Shown here piece after piece: positions 8,676 to 16,161 of a stretch of DNA of 64,000 bases. The notes beneath the pieces are model-generated. The model was not told where the DNA came from. It did not search any database and saw only the letters and a list, made by a program, of their open reading frames with translations. The DNA comes from Gaiellasilicea sp963705515. GTDB lineage: Bacteria; Actinomycetota; Thermoleophilia; Gaiellales; Gaiellaceae. The first letter of the stretch is position 1; each line of letters begins with the position of its first letter. The position numbers were made by a program, and so were the translations under genes. The stretch is taken from contig CAVPJV010000009.1 in assembly GCA_963705515.1 (NCBI GenBank), positions 248,001 to 312,000 of the forward strand. Reading direction: 5' to 3'.

Positions 8676-9403
8676 GCTGCGTCGGCCGCGAAGATCTTCT
8701 TCGCCGTCACGAAGACGCCCTGCGCCTTGACGGCAGCCGGCAGCCGAACGCGGTTGCCGTTGCGGCGCACGAGCACGTTCTGGGGCGATTCGAGCCGGAC
8801 CCAGAGCACCTGGCCGTCGAACCGCTGCTTCTGGCCGCGTTCGAGCGTCCCCTGGTAGAGGATCTTGCCGAGGGCGCTGCTCTTCTTGACCAGCAGGTAG
8901 GAGTCGCCGCGCGTCGCGCGGAGCTCGAGCCGGGCCGTCCCGGCCGCCTGCGGCAGCTGCGCCGCCGGGCGCTGTGCGGTCGTCGACGTCCTCAGGCCGT
9001 GCACGGGCTCGTCCTCGGGGCTGCCGAAGCGCCACGCGACGATCACGAGCGCCGTCACGAGCGCGATCGCGGTCAGCGCGAAGACGACGATGCTCGACTC
9101 ACGCCGGTCGGAGCGCCTCGCCTTCGCGGCGGGCACGCGGCGGGCGCGGACGGGCGCCTCCTCCTCGCCGACGACGAAGCGGGAGTTGTACTCGTCGACG
9201 TAGAGCTGGCCGTCGAGCCCCAGGTACTCGGCGTATGAGCGCAGGAATCCCTTGATGTACGTGTGCGAGGGCAGCAGCTCGAAGCGCTCTTCCTCGAGCG
9301 CGCGCAGGTACTTCCCCCGGATCTTGGTGCCGTGCTCGGCGTCGGCGAACTCGATGTGGCGGCGGAGGCGGGCCTCGCGCAGGCTGTTGCCGATCTCGAA
9401 CAC
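8672..9403 (-). CDS. RodZ-like helix-turn-helix membrane protein
   Basis: A 243-residue protein with an N-terminal HTH_25 domain (residues 1-70, SLREARLRRHIEFADAE and HTYIKGFLRSYAEYLGLD), a basic linker, one transmembrane helix (about 105-124) and an extracytoplasmic C-terminal DUF4115-like beta domain (about 150-225, ATRGDSYLLVKKSSALG). RodZ links MreB to the cell wall in rods; in actinobacteria this architecture lies upstream of cinA-recA and its role is unclear. The GTG start at 9403 has no Shine-Dalgarno but has a TACCAT box 6 nt before it. It overlaps cinA by 4 nt, and is probably the first gene of the cinA-recA unit. Confidence 0.8.
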   Translation of the reverse strand: MFEIGNSLREARLRRHIEFADAEHGTKIRGKYLRALEEERFELLPSHTYIKGFLRSYAEYLGLDGQLYVDEYNSRFVVGEEEAPVRARRVPAAKARRSDRRESSIVVFALTAIALVTALVIVAWRFGSPEDEPVHGLRTSTTAQRPAAQLPQAAGTARLELRATRGDSYLLVKKSSALGKILYQGTLERGQKQRFDGQVLWVRLESPQNVLVRRNGNRVRLPAAVKAQGVFVTAKKIFAADAA

Positions 9404-9409
9404 TGGGGC

Positions 9410-9415
9410 ATGGTA
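9410..9415 (-). promoter_or_regulatory. -10 box (TACCAT) for a leaderless rodZ-like mRNA
   Basis: TACCAT ends exactly 6 nt before the GTG of the RodZ-like gene. No Shine-Dalgarno and no convincing -35 are seen. This would head the cinA-thpR-recA-recX unit. Confidence 0.45.
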
Positions 9416-9450
9416 GCCGCCGCGTCAGCCCGCGCCTAGTGTGCTCGGGA

Positions 9451-9798
9451 TCAGGTCTCGAAGACGGAGAGGATCCAGTAGACGGCGAGCGAGCCGGCCG
9501 CGGTGAGAGCGAGCAGGAACCCGAGCAGGCCGAGGAAGCGGCCGAGCCGGGCCGTCCTCGTCCCCCTTGGATGCCCCAGGGTCGGCGCCAGGCGGGAGCG
9601 CGCGCGCCGTGCGAGCGCGATCGCAAGCAGGCCGAGCGAGGCTCCGAGGGGGATCGCGAAGCCGGCGTGCATCAGCTCGTACTGCTCCGACCAGCGCGTC
9701 GCGAGGATCGCAGCGGGCATCGTCGCCACCGAGAGCAGGCCGACGAGGACGGAAGCACGCGCGCTGCCCGGGCGCGGAGGCCCGCCGTTGGAGCTCAC
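9451..9798 (-). CDS. Small three-helix membrane protein of unknown function
   Basis: The 115-residue product has three hydrophobic segments (about 15-36, 43-63 and 86-110) and a basic loop ARRARSRLAPTLGHPRG between the second and third. I recognise no catalytic motif; it loosely resembles DUF4190-type proteins. The start overlaps the stop of the upstream permease by 4 nt (ATGA), so it is the last gene of the nucleoside transporter operon and may be an accessory to it. Confidence 0.65.
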   Translation of the reverse strand: MSSNGGPPRPGSARASVLVGLLSVATMPAAILATRWSEQYELMHAGFAIPLGASLGLLAIALARRARSRLAPTLGHPRGTRTARLGRFLGLLGFLLALTAAGSLAVYWILSVFET

Positions 9799-10994
9799 TG
9801 TTTCTTGTACGGACGGCCGTCCGCGGCCGGCGGAATCGAGCGGCCGATCACACCGGCGACCGCGATCAGCGTGAGCACGTACGGAAGCGCCTGGAAGAGC
9901 ACGGCCGCCGACTCCGAGTACGCCGGCAGGCGCTGCGCGAGCGCGCTCGAGAAGCCGAACAAGAGCGCCGCCGCCGCCGCGCCCCAGGGCCGCCAGTTGC
10001 CGAAGATGACGGCGGCGAGCGCGATGAAGCCCCTCCCCGCCGTCATGTTCTGGGTGAAGGAGTTGACGAACCCGATCGAGAGGTACGCGCCGCCGAGCGC
10101 CGCGAGGATCCCCGAGAGGACGACCGCGGCGTACCGCGTCTTGTAGACCGAGATCCCGACCGTGTCCGCCGCGCGCGGGTGCTCGCCGACCGCTCGGAGC
10201 CGGAGGCCGACCGGAGTCTTGAAGAGGACGATCCAGGTGAGCAGGATCGTCAGGAATGCGAGCCAGATCATCAGGTTGAGCTGGCCGAGGACCGGCCCGA
10301 TGAAGTACCAGTCATCCATGAACGCCAGGTGCACGTTGGGGATCCCGGGGATGTCCGGCGGCGTCCCCTCGCCGCTGTAGATGTCGATGAAGAGATAGCC
10401 GGTGATCCCGAGCGCCAGGAAGTTGATCGCGGTGCCGCCGACGATCTGGTCGGCCCGAAGGTGGATCGCGAAGAAGGCGTGGATCAGCGCGAACGCAGCG
10501 CCCGCGACCGCCGCGCAGAGGAGGCCGAGCTGCCACGAGTTGAACTTGTCGGCGCCGAGGATCCCGAAGAAGGCGCCGGAGAGCATCATCCCCTCGAGGC
10601 CGATGTTCACGACACCGCTGCGCTCGGAGAAGATGCCGCCCATCGCGGCGAAGGCGAGCGGGGTCGCGTAGCGGAGCATCGCTGCGGTGAGCGCCGACCA
10701 GACGATCACCTGGTCGAGATGGCCCTCGCTCGAACGGGTGGCAAGGTAGCCGAGCGCGATCCCGAGGACGCTGAGCACGATCGCGAACCAGGCGAGCCGG
10801 CGCGCGTGGCCGCGGATCAGCACGTTGACGCCGCAGGTGATCCCGAACAGCCCGATGACGGGTGGGATCCATTCGGTGCGCACCTTGAGCGGCGGCAGCG
10901 CGACCCAGAATGCGATCAGCCCGAAGGCGATGCCGATCCACGCGAGCACACGGTCGCTGCTCGGCCGGCGTGCGTTGCTGACCCAGCGGGTCAT
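9795..10994 (-). CDS. ABC transporter permease, BMP/nucleoside type (NupQ/YufQ-like)
   Basis: The 399-residue integral membrane protein belongs to the branched-chain/BPD_transp_2 permease family. The segment FSERSGVVNIGLEGMMLSGA is diagnostic of the nucleoside branch, as are the ADQIVGGTAINFLALGITG helix and the loop GVGLRLRAVGEHPRAADTVG-like region (VGLRLRAVGEHPRAADTVG in this protein). About ten hydrophobic helices are visible, including extra N-terminal ones. It overlaps the second permease by 4 nt at its start and the small membrane gene by 4 nt at its end. With the ATPase and the BMP proteins it forms a nucleoside importer. Confidence 0.9.
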   Translation of the reverse strand: MTRWVSNARRPSSDRVLAWIGIAFGLIAFWVALPPLKVRTEWIPPVIGLFGITCGVNVLIRGHARRLAWFAIVLSVLGIALGYLATRSSEGHLDQVIVWSALTAAMLRYATPLAFAAMGGIFSERSGVVNIGLEGMMLSGAFFGILGADKFNSWQLGLLCAAVAGAAFALIHAFFAIHLRADQIVGGTAINFLALGITGYLFIDIYSGEGTPPDIPGIPNVHLAFMDDWYFIGPVLGQLNLMIWLAFLTILLTWIVLFKTPVGLRLRAVGEHPRAADTVGISVYKTRYAAVVLSGILAALGGAYLSIGFVNSFTQNMTAGRGFIALAAVIFGNWRPWGAAAAALLFGFSSALAQRLPAYSESAAVLFQALPYVLTLIAVAGVIGRSIPPAADGRPYKKQ

Positions 10995-12310
10995 TCTGCG
11001 GCGGCCGCCCCGGCTTGCTGCCGTTGTCGTCGCTTCCGAAGGCCGAACAGGGAGAGGATCAGGACGTCCGCGCCGACGAAGAGGACGACGAGCCCCTGAA
11101 TCGTGACCGTCAGGTTCGACGCCAGCTCCGGTTTGAAGATCTCCGGGTCCAGGTTCCTCGTCGACGTCCCGGTCACGAGCGAGGCGAACAGAAGCGCGGA
11201 CAGGCCGATCCCGATCGCCTTGTTGCGGCCGAGCAGCGCCACCGCGATCCCGACGAACGCGATCTGCGACGAGATCATCACGTCGTTGGTGTTGATCCGG
11301 TACGCCCAGCCGACAGTGTCGATCGCGCCGGCGAGCCCGGCGAACGCGCCCGAGATCGCCATCGCGAGGAAGTAGTTGCGCGCGACCGAGATGCCGCCGT
11401 ACCTGGCAGCTTCAGGGTTGTAGCCGACCGCTCTGACCTCGTAGCCGAGCGTCGTCCGGTTGAGCGTGATCCAGTAGACGACGAGGGCGGCGAGCGCGAC
11501 GAAGAAGCCGACGTGGAGCGCCTGCAGGAAGGGGTCGCCCCAGAAGATCGGCAGCTTCGCTCCCTCGACGACGTCGTTCGAGACGGGGACGAAGGGCTGC
11601 GTGTCGTTCTGGAGCGGTCCCCCGAGCCCGAACAGGAAGACGCCGATCCAGATCGCGATCCAGTTGAGCATGATCGTCGAGATCACCTCGTGCGCCCCGA
11701 CCGTCGCCTTGAGGAAGCCGGCGATCCCGGCCCAGACGGCGCCCGTGAGCGCGCCCGCGATCACCGCGAAGAGGACGTGAACGACGCTCGGGAGTCCGGG
11801 CAGCTCCGAGCCGATCCAGACGGCCATGATCGCGCCGCCGAGGTACTGGCCCTGGCCGCCGATGTTGAACATTCCGCACCTGAACGCGAAGCCGACGGCG
11901 AGGCCGGTGAGCACGAGCGGGACGAAGTTGATCAGCGTCTGCTGCAGGTTGAACGCGGCGGTCGACTCGATGTCGTTGACGTTCCAGGGGAACCACACGT
12001 GCGCGTCCGTGAGCGGAATGCGGATCTCGTAGGAGCCGACCTCGGTGAACCAGTTCATCCCGGCGCCTTCGAAGATCGCCTTGTAGGTGCTGATCGGGTT
12101 GCTGCCGGTCGTGATCAGGACGACCACGCCTCCAATCAGGAACGCGAGGAAGACGGTGAGGATCGGGACGACGATCCCCCCGGCCTTCTGGGCGAGCGCG
12201 TAGCGCGTGGCGAAGCTGGCCTTCTCGCCCCCGTTCGGCGGCTCGCTCGTCCCCAGGTGCGGGGGCGGTCCGAGCCCGGACGGGTCCGGGCCACTGACGC
12301 CGTTGCTCAC
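10991..12310 (-). CDS. ABC transporter permease, BMP/nucleoside type (NupP/YufP-like)
   Basis: The partner permease, 439 residues. After a soluble Pro-rich N-terminus (about 1-35) come about ten transmembrane helices. The motifs GLAVGFAFRCGMFNIGGQGQ and VGAHEVISTIMLNWIAIWIG are typical of YufP, and VGYNPEAARYGGISVARN is the cytoplasmic coupling loop for the ATPase. There is a 4-nt overlap on both sides (with the ATPase and with the NupQ-like permease), so the three are translationally coupled. Substrate specificity is inferred from the family and from the nucleoside hydrolase and ribokinase 3-5 kb upstream. Confidence 0.9.
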   Translation of the reverse strand: MSNGVSGPDPSGLGPPPHLGTSEPPNGGEKASFATRYALAQKAGGIVVPILTVFLAFLIGGVVVLITTGSNPISTYKAIFEGAGMNWFTEVGSYEIRIPLTDAHVWFPWNVNDIESTAAFNLQQTLINFVPLVLTGLAVGFAFRCGMFNIGGQGQYLGGAIMAVWIGSELPGLPSVVHVLFAVIAGALTGAVWAGIAGFLKATVGAHEVISTIMLNWIAIWIGVFLFGLGGPLQNDTQPFVPVSNDVVEGAKLPIFWGDPFLQALHVGFFVALAALVVYWITLNRTTLGYEVRAVGYNPEAARYGGISVARNYFLAMAISGAFAGLAGAIDTVGWAYRINTNDVMISSQIAFVGIAVALLGRNKAIGIGLSALLFASLVTGTSTRNLDPEIFKPELASNLTVTIQGLVVLFVGADVLILSLFGLRKRRQRQQAGAAAAE

Positions 12311-13833
12311 GCCGCCGCCTTCCGGCCGCCGCCGGTCATGGCGACACCGAGCTCTTCCTCGGTAGCCGTCGGCGGGAACTCGCCGACGATCTCGCCCTCG
12401 AACATGACGAGGATCCGGTCGGAGAGCGAGAGGATCTCCTCGAGCTCCAGGGAGACGAGCAGGATCCCCCTCCCCTCGTCGCGCTCCTCGACGAGCCGGC
12501 GGTGGACGAACTCGATCGCGCCGACGTCGAGGCCGCGCGTCGGCTGCGCTGCGATCAGGACCTTCGGGTTGCGGTCGATCTCGCGCGCGAGGATCACCTT
12601 CTGCTGGTTGCCGCCCGAGAGGCCGCCGGCCGGCGTCTGCGGGCCGCCGCCGCGCACGTCGAACTCCTCGATCAGCTTCGCCGCCTTCTCGATCACACGC
12701 TTCGGATACAGCCAGCCGAAGCGCGACGCCGGCGGGTGGTCGTAGTCGTGCAGGGCGATGTTCTCCGCGATCGAGAAGTCGAGCACGAGCCCGCGGTGCT
12801 GCCGGTCCTCCGGGATGTGGCCGAGGCCGGCGTCGAGGCAGTCGCGGCAGCTCTCGTTGGTGACGTCCTCGTCGCCGACCCGGATGCTGCCCGCGGCGAC
12901 CCGCCGCAGGCCCGTGAGCCCGTCGATCAGCTCGGTCTGGCCGTTTCCGTCAACGCCGGCGATCGCGACGATCTCGCCGCCGCGGACCTGGAAGGAGACG
13001 TCCTTCACCTTGGTGATCCCGCGGTCGTCGACCACCGTCAGGCCCTCGACCTGGAGCAGCGGCGCGGCCGGGGTCGACACGCCCTTGTCCACCCGGAGCA
13101 GCACTTCGCGGCCGACCATCAGGCGGGCGAGCCCCTCCTCGGTCGCCCCCGCTGCCGGGAGCGTCTCGATCTTCTTGCCGCGCCGGAGCACCGTGATCCG
13201 GTCGGCGATCTCGGCGACCTCGTTCAGCTTGTGGCTGATGAAGATGATCGACTTGCCCTGGTCGGTCAGGCTCTTGACGATCGTGAAGAGCTCCTGCGCC
13301 TCCTGCGGCGTCAGCACGGCGGTCGGCTCGTCGAGGACGAGGATGTCGGCGCCGCGGTAGAGCGCCTTCAGGATCTCGACCCGCTGCTGCTGACCGACGG
13401 TGATGTCCTGGACGTAGGCGCGCGGGTCGACGGCGAGCCCGAAGCGGGTCGAGATCTCCTCCACGCGCTTCGCTGCAGCGTCGTAGTCGAGAAGGACGCC
13501 GTTGTGCACGGGCTCGATCGCGAGCACGATGTTCTCCGCGACCGTCATCACCGGGATCAGCATGAAGTGCTGGTGCACCATGCCGACGCCGTTCTCGATC
13601 GAAGCCTTCGGCGAGCCGAGCTCGGCCAGCTTGCCGTTGATCAGGATCTCGCCCTCGTCGGGCCGGTAGAGGCCGTAGAGGACGTTCATCAGCGTCGACT
13701 TGCCGGCGCCGTTCTCGCCCAGGAGCGCGTGCACCTCGCCCTTGCGCAGGTCGAAGTCGACGCCGTCGTTCGCGACGATGCCGGGGAATCGCTTCGTGAT
13801 CCCGCGGAGCTCGAGAACAGGCCGCTCGTCCAT
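12307..13833 (-). CDS. ABC transporter ATP-binding protein, tandem nucleotide-binding domains (NupO/YufO-like)
   Basis: The 508-residue cytoplasmic ATPase has two fused ABC domains, as in sugar and nucleoside importers. The first has Walker A GENGAGKST (residues 39-47), a degenerate signature TVGQQQRVEILKALYRG and Walker B ILVLDEPTAVLTP. The second has a degenerate Walker A (GVDGNGQTEL) and the signature LSGGNQQKVILAREI. A TAGGAT box lies 8 nt before the ATG with no Shine-Dalgarno, so the ATPase and permeases may have their own promoter apart from the binding proteins. It powers the permeases encoded directly downstream. Confidence 0.93.
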   Translation of the reverse strand: MDERPVLELRGITKRFPGIVANDGVDFDLRKGEVHALLGENGAGKSTLMNVLYGLYRPDEGEILINGKLAELGSPKASIENGVGMVHQHFMLIPVMTVAENIVLAIEPVHNGVLLDYDAAAKRVEEISTRFGLAVDPRAYVQDITVGQQQRVEILKALYRGADILVLDEPTAVLTPQEAQELFTIVKSLTDQGKSIIFISHKLNEVAEIADRITVLRRGKKIETLPAAGATEEGLARLMVGREVLLRVDKGVSTPAAPLLQVEGLTVVDDRGITKVKDVSFQVRGGEIVAIAGVDGNGQTELIDGLTGLRRVAAGSIRVGDEDVTNESCRDCLDAGLGHIPEDRQHRGLVLDFSIAENIALHDYDHPPASRFGWLYPKRVIEKAAKLIEEFDVRGGGPQTPAGGLSGGNQQKVILAREIDRNPKVLIAAQPTRGLDVGAIEFVHRRLVEERDEGRGILLVSLELEEILSLSDRILVMFEGEIVGEFPPTATEEELGVAMTGGGRKAAA

Positions 13834-13841
13834 CCGCGGCG

Positions 13842-13847
13842 ATCCTA
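13842..13847 (-). promoter_or_regulatory. -10 box (TAGGAT) before the nucleoside ABC ATPase
   Basis: TAGGAT ends 8 nt before the ATG in the 43-nt gap after the downstream BMP gene. No Shine-Dalgarno is present. It suggests an internal, near-leaderless promoter for the ATPase and permeases. Confidence 0.4.
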
Positions 13848-13876
13848 CTGTGCCGGGACGGATCCGCTGACCGGAA

Positions 13877-14947
13877 CTAGCCCGCGACGGTCGTGGGGAT
13901 GTTCGAGATCGTGCCGTCCGCGATCTCCATCTGGACGCGCTTGACCTCGGCGACGGCCGTCCGAGGCACGGTCGGCGAGATCACGCCGATGCCGACTCCG
14001 CCCGAGGCGACGTCGAAGATCGTGTCCTCGCCGCCGTTGAAGCCGCCGTCGACGACTTCCTGCACGGTCTGGTAGACGGCCTCGTCCACCTTCTTCAGCG
14101 CGCTCGTGGCGACGTGCTCGCCGAGGTACGCCTGGTCGGCGTCGACGCCGATCCCGCGCACGTTCTTCTCCTGCGCGGCCGAGAGGGCGCCGAGACCGCA
14201 CTGGCCGGCGACCTGGAAGATCACGTGGGCGCCGCGGGCGATCTGGTCGAGCGCGAGCTCTTTGCACTTCGCCTGGTCGACGAAGTCCTGCGAGTAGGCG
14301 TTCAGGGTCGTGATCCCGGGATTCGCCTTCTTCGCCCCCGCCTGGTAGCCCGCGATGTAGCGGTCGACGGGCGGGATCTTCTGCCCCCCGACGGAGCCGA
14401 TCACCTGCTTTGCGCCCGCCTCGTCCTTCGTGAGCAGCCCGGCCAGGTACCCGACGAGATAGCCGGCCTCCTGCTCTTTGAAGAGCAGGCCGCGGACGTT
14501 CTTCGGCTTCGTCTTCATGTCCGCCTGCGAGTAGTCGATGATCGCGAAGTCCGTGTCGGGGTAGCGCGCTGCCACCTTCTCGAGCGCCGACGCCATCAGG
14601 AAGCCGACCGCGATCACGAGGTCGTAGTCCTGCTTCGCGAGCGTCGTCAGGTTGGGGACGTAGTCCGCGTCCGACTTCGAGACCACGACCCGGCCCGAGA
14701 CGCCCAGCTCGCGCTCGGCGCGCTGCAGGCCCTTGTTGGCGAGGAAGTTGAACGAGCGGTCGTCGAGTCCGCCGATGTCGGTGACGAGACCGATCTTGAT
14801 CCCCTCGCCGCTCGTCCCGCCCGTGGTCGTCGGCGGGGCCGCCGTCGTCTCGGCCGCGGTCGTACCGCTGCTCGACTCGTCGTCGCTACCGCAGCCGCCG
14901 ACAGCAAACACGAGCACGAACAGGGCAGCCAGGCGGGCGAGCCTCAT
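13877..14947 (-). CDS. BMP-family nucleoside-binding lipoprotein
   Basis: The 356-residue protein starts with a lipoprotein signal peptide; the lipobox VGGC puts the lipidated Cys at residue 19, followed by an SDDESSSGTTAAE linker. The mature part is a Bmp/Med periplasmic-binding fold: IGLVTDIGGLDDRSFN, FAIIDYSQAD, NVRGLLFKEQEAGYLVG and QVAGQCGLGALSAAQEKN. Relatives (PnrA, BmpA) bind purine nucleosides. It is anchored outside the membrane and feeds the NupPQ permeases encoded just downstream. It is closely similar along its length to the next BMP gene upstream, indicating tandem duplication. Confidence 0.92.
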   Translation of the reverse strand: MRLARLAALFVLVFAVGGCGSDDESSSGTTAAETTAAPPTTTGGTSGEGIKIGLVTDIGGLDDRSFNFLANKGLQRAERELGVSGRVVVSKSDADYVPNLTTLAKQDYDLVIAVGFLMASALEKVAARYPDTDFAIIDYSQADMKTKPKNVRGLLFKEQEAGYLVGYLAGLLTKDEAGAKQVIGSVGGQKIPPVDRYIAGYQAGAKKANPGITTLNAYSQDFVDQAKCKELALDQIARGAHVIFQVAGQCGLGALSAAQEKNVRGIGVDADQAYLGEHVATSALKKVDEAVYQTVQEVVDGGFNGGEDTIFDVASGGVGIGVISPTVPRTAVAEVKRVQMEIADGTISNIPTTVAG

Positions 14948-14962
14948 GGGTGGAGTGATACC

Positions 14963-14994
14963 GGAAGGGGCGGGATCGAAACCCCGCCCCTTCC
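14963..14994 (-). other. Intercistronic hairpin between the two BMP genes
   Basis: A perfect 12-bp GC-rich stem (14963-14974 with 983-994) closes an 8-nt loop. There is no T-tract. It lies between the first BMP gene and the second, so it can protect the upstream message from 3' exonucleases or reduce read-through, setting a high ratio of free binding protein to transporter. Confidence 0.6.
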
Positions 14995-15010
14995 GTGGAA
15001 CCGCGTCTGC

Positions 15011-16075
15011 CTAGCCCGTCGTTGCGGGCGGGGCCTGCGGGATGTTCTTGATCTTGCCCGCCGCGATCAGCTTGCTGACGGCCTCGACCTGCTTCCTCAG
15101 CTCCGGCGAGATACGGGGCGAGATCTTCCCGTACCCGACACCGCCGTTCGCGACCGTGAAGATCGCGCTGGTGTTGGTCTTGAACTTCGCACCGGCCGCC
15201 TTCGCCGCCTCGATCGTCTTGTAGACCGCGACGTCGACCTTCTTCGTGGCGCTCGTCATCACGTGCGTGCCGAGATAGCCCTGGTCGGCGTCGACGCCGA
15301 TCCCGAAGACACCCTTCTCCTTCGCCGCCGAGAGGACGCCGAGACCGCACTGGCCGGCGACCTGGAAGACGGCGCCGGCGCCGTTGGCGATCTGGTTGAG
15401 CGCCTGCTCTTTGCACTTCGCCTGGTCGACGAAGTCCTGCGAGTAGGAGTGCGTCACGGTGACCTTCGAGCTGGCCCGCTTCGCACCGGCGTAGTAGCCC
15501 GCGATGTAGCGGTCCACCGGCGGGATCTTGAGGCCGCCGACGGCACCGAGCTTCGTCTGGCCCTCGAACGGGTGCGCGAGGACCTGCTTGGCCGCGAGGA
15601 ACCCGACCAGGTAGCCGGCCTCCTGCTCCTTGAAGAGCAGACCGCGGACGTTCGTCGGCTTGCCCTTGAGCTCAGCCGCGACACCGCTGTAGTCGATGAT
15701 CGCGAACTTCGTCTTCGGGAAGCGCTTGGCAACCTGCGCGACCGCGTCGGCCATCAGGAAGCCGACGCCGATCACGAGCCCGCTCCCGTTCCGCGCAGCG
15801 CGGGTCAGGTTGGGGACGTAGTCGCTGCCGGACTTCGAGATGAAGACCGTGCCGTCGACGTTGAAGTTCTTCTTCGCGAGCTGGAGACCCTTGTTCGCCA
15901 GGAAGTTGAACGAGCGGTCGTCGAGCCCGCCGATGTCGGTCACGAGCGTGACCTTGTACTTCGCCGGCGCCGCCTGGACGTCCGATTTCGCGGCGCCCGT
16001 GCCGGCGCCGAGGGCCAACACAAGGACCGCTATCAGCGCCGCGGCCACGAGCGGCATAAACGTACGTACTCTCAC
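15011..16075 (-). CDS. BMP-family nucleoside-binding protein, secreted form without lipobox
   Basis: A paralogue of the neighbouring lipoprotein: 354 residues with the same core motifs (VTLVTDIGGLDDRSFNFLAN, FAIIDYSGVA, VRGLLFKEQEAGYLVGFLA, VAGQCGLGVLSAAKEKG). The N-terminus is a Sec-type signal (VRTFMPLVAAALIAVLVLAL) but contains no Cys, so it should be released or stay attached only by an uncleaved helix. It starts at GTG 16075 with a strong AAGGAGGG nearby. It is the first gene of the importer operon, 86 nt after ftsK. Confidence 0.9.
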   Translation of the reverse strand: MRVRTFMPLVAAALIAVLVLALGAGTGAAKSDVQAAPAKYKVTLVTDIGGLDDRSFNFLANKGLQLAKKNFNVDGTVFISKSGSDYVPNLTRAARNGSGLVIGVGFLMADAVAQVAKRFPKTKFAIIDYSGVAAELKGKPTNVRGLLFKEQEAGYLVGFLAAKQVLAHPFEGQTKLGAVGGLKIPPVDRYIAGYYAGAKRASSKVTVTHSYSQDFVDQAKCKEQALNQIANGAGAVFQVAGQCGLGVLSAAKEKGVFGIGVDADQGYLGTHVMTSATKKVDVAVYKTIEAAKAAGAKFKTNTSAIFTVANGGVGYGKISPRISPELRKQVEAVSKLIAAGKIKNIPQAPPATTG

Positions 16076-16161
16076 TTACCCTCCTTAGAAAGACACATCC
16101 ACCGCCAGACTTGGACGCTTGATTAGACCCTAAGTTGGGCGAAAAGGAAAGTCTTTACTTC

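Noticed and set aside
6840..9450. A LexA/SOS box upstream of recA or at the head of its operon
   Set aside because: I looked for GAAC-N4-GTTC type sites before recA and before the RodZ-like gene and found none; recA lies 4 nt after thpR.
14963..14994. True Rho-independent terminator between the BMP genes
   Set aside because: No T-tract follows the stem, and the importer genes downstream need transcription; an attenuating or stabilising hairpin fits better.
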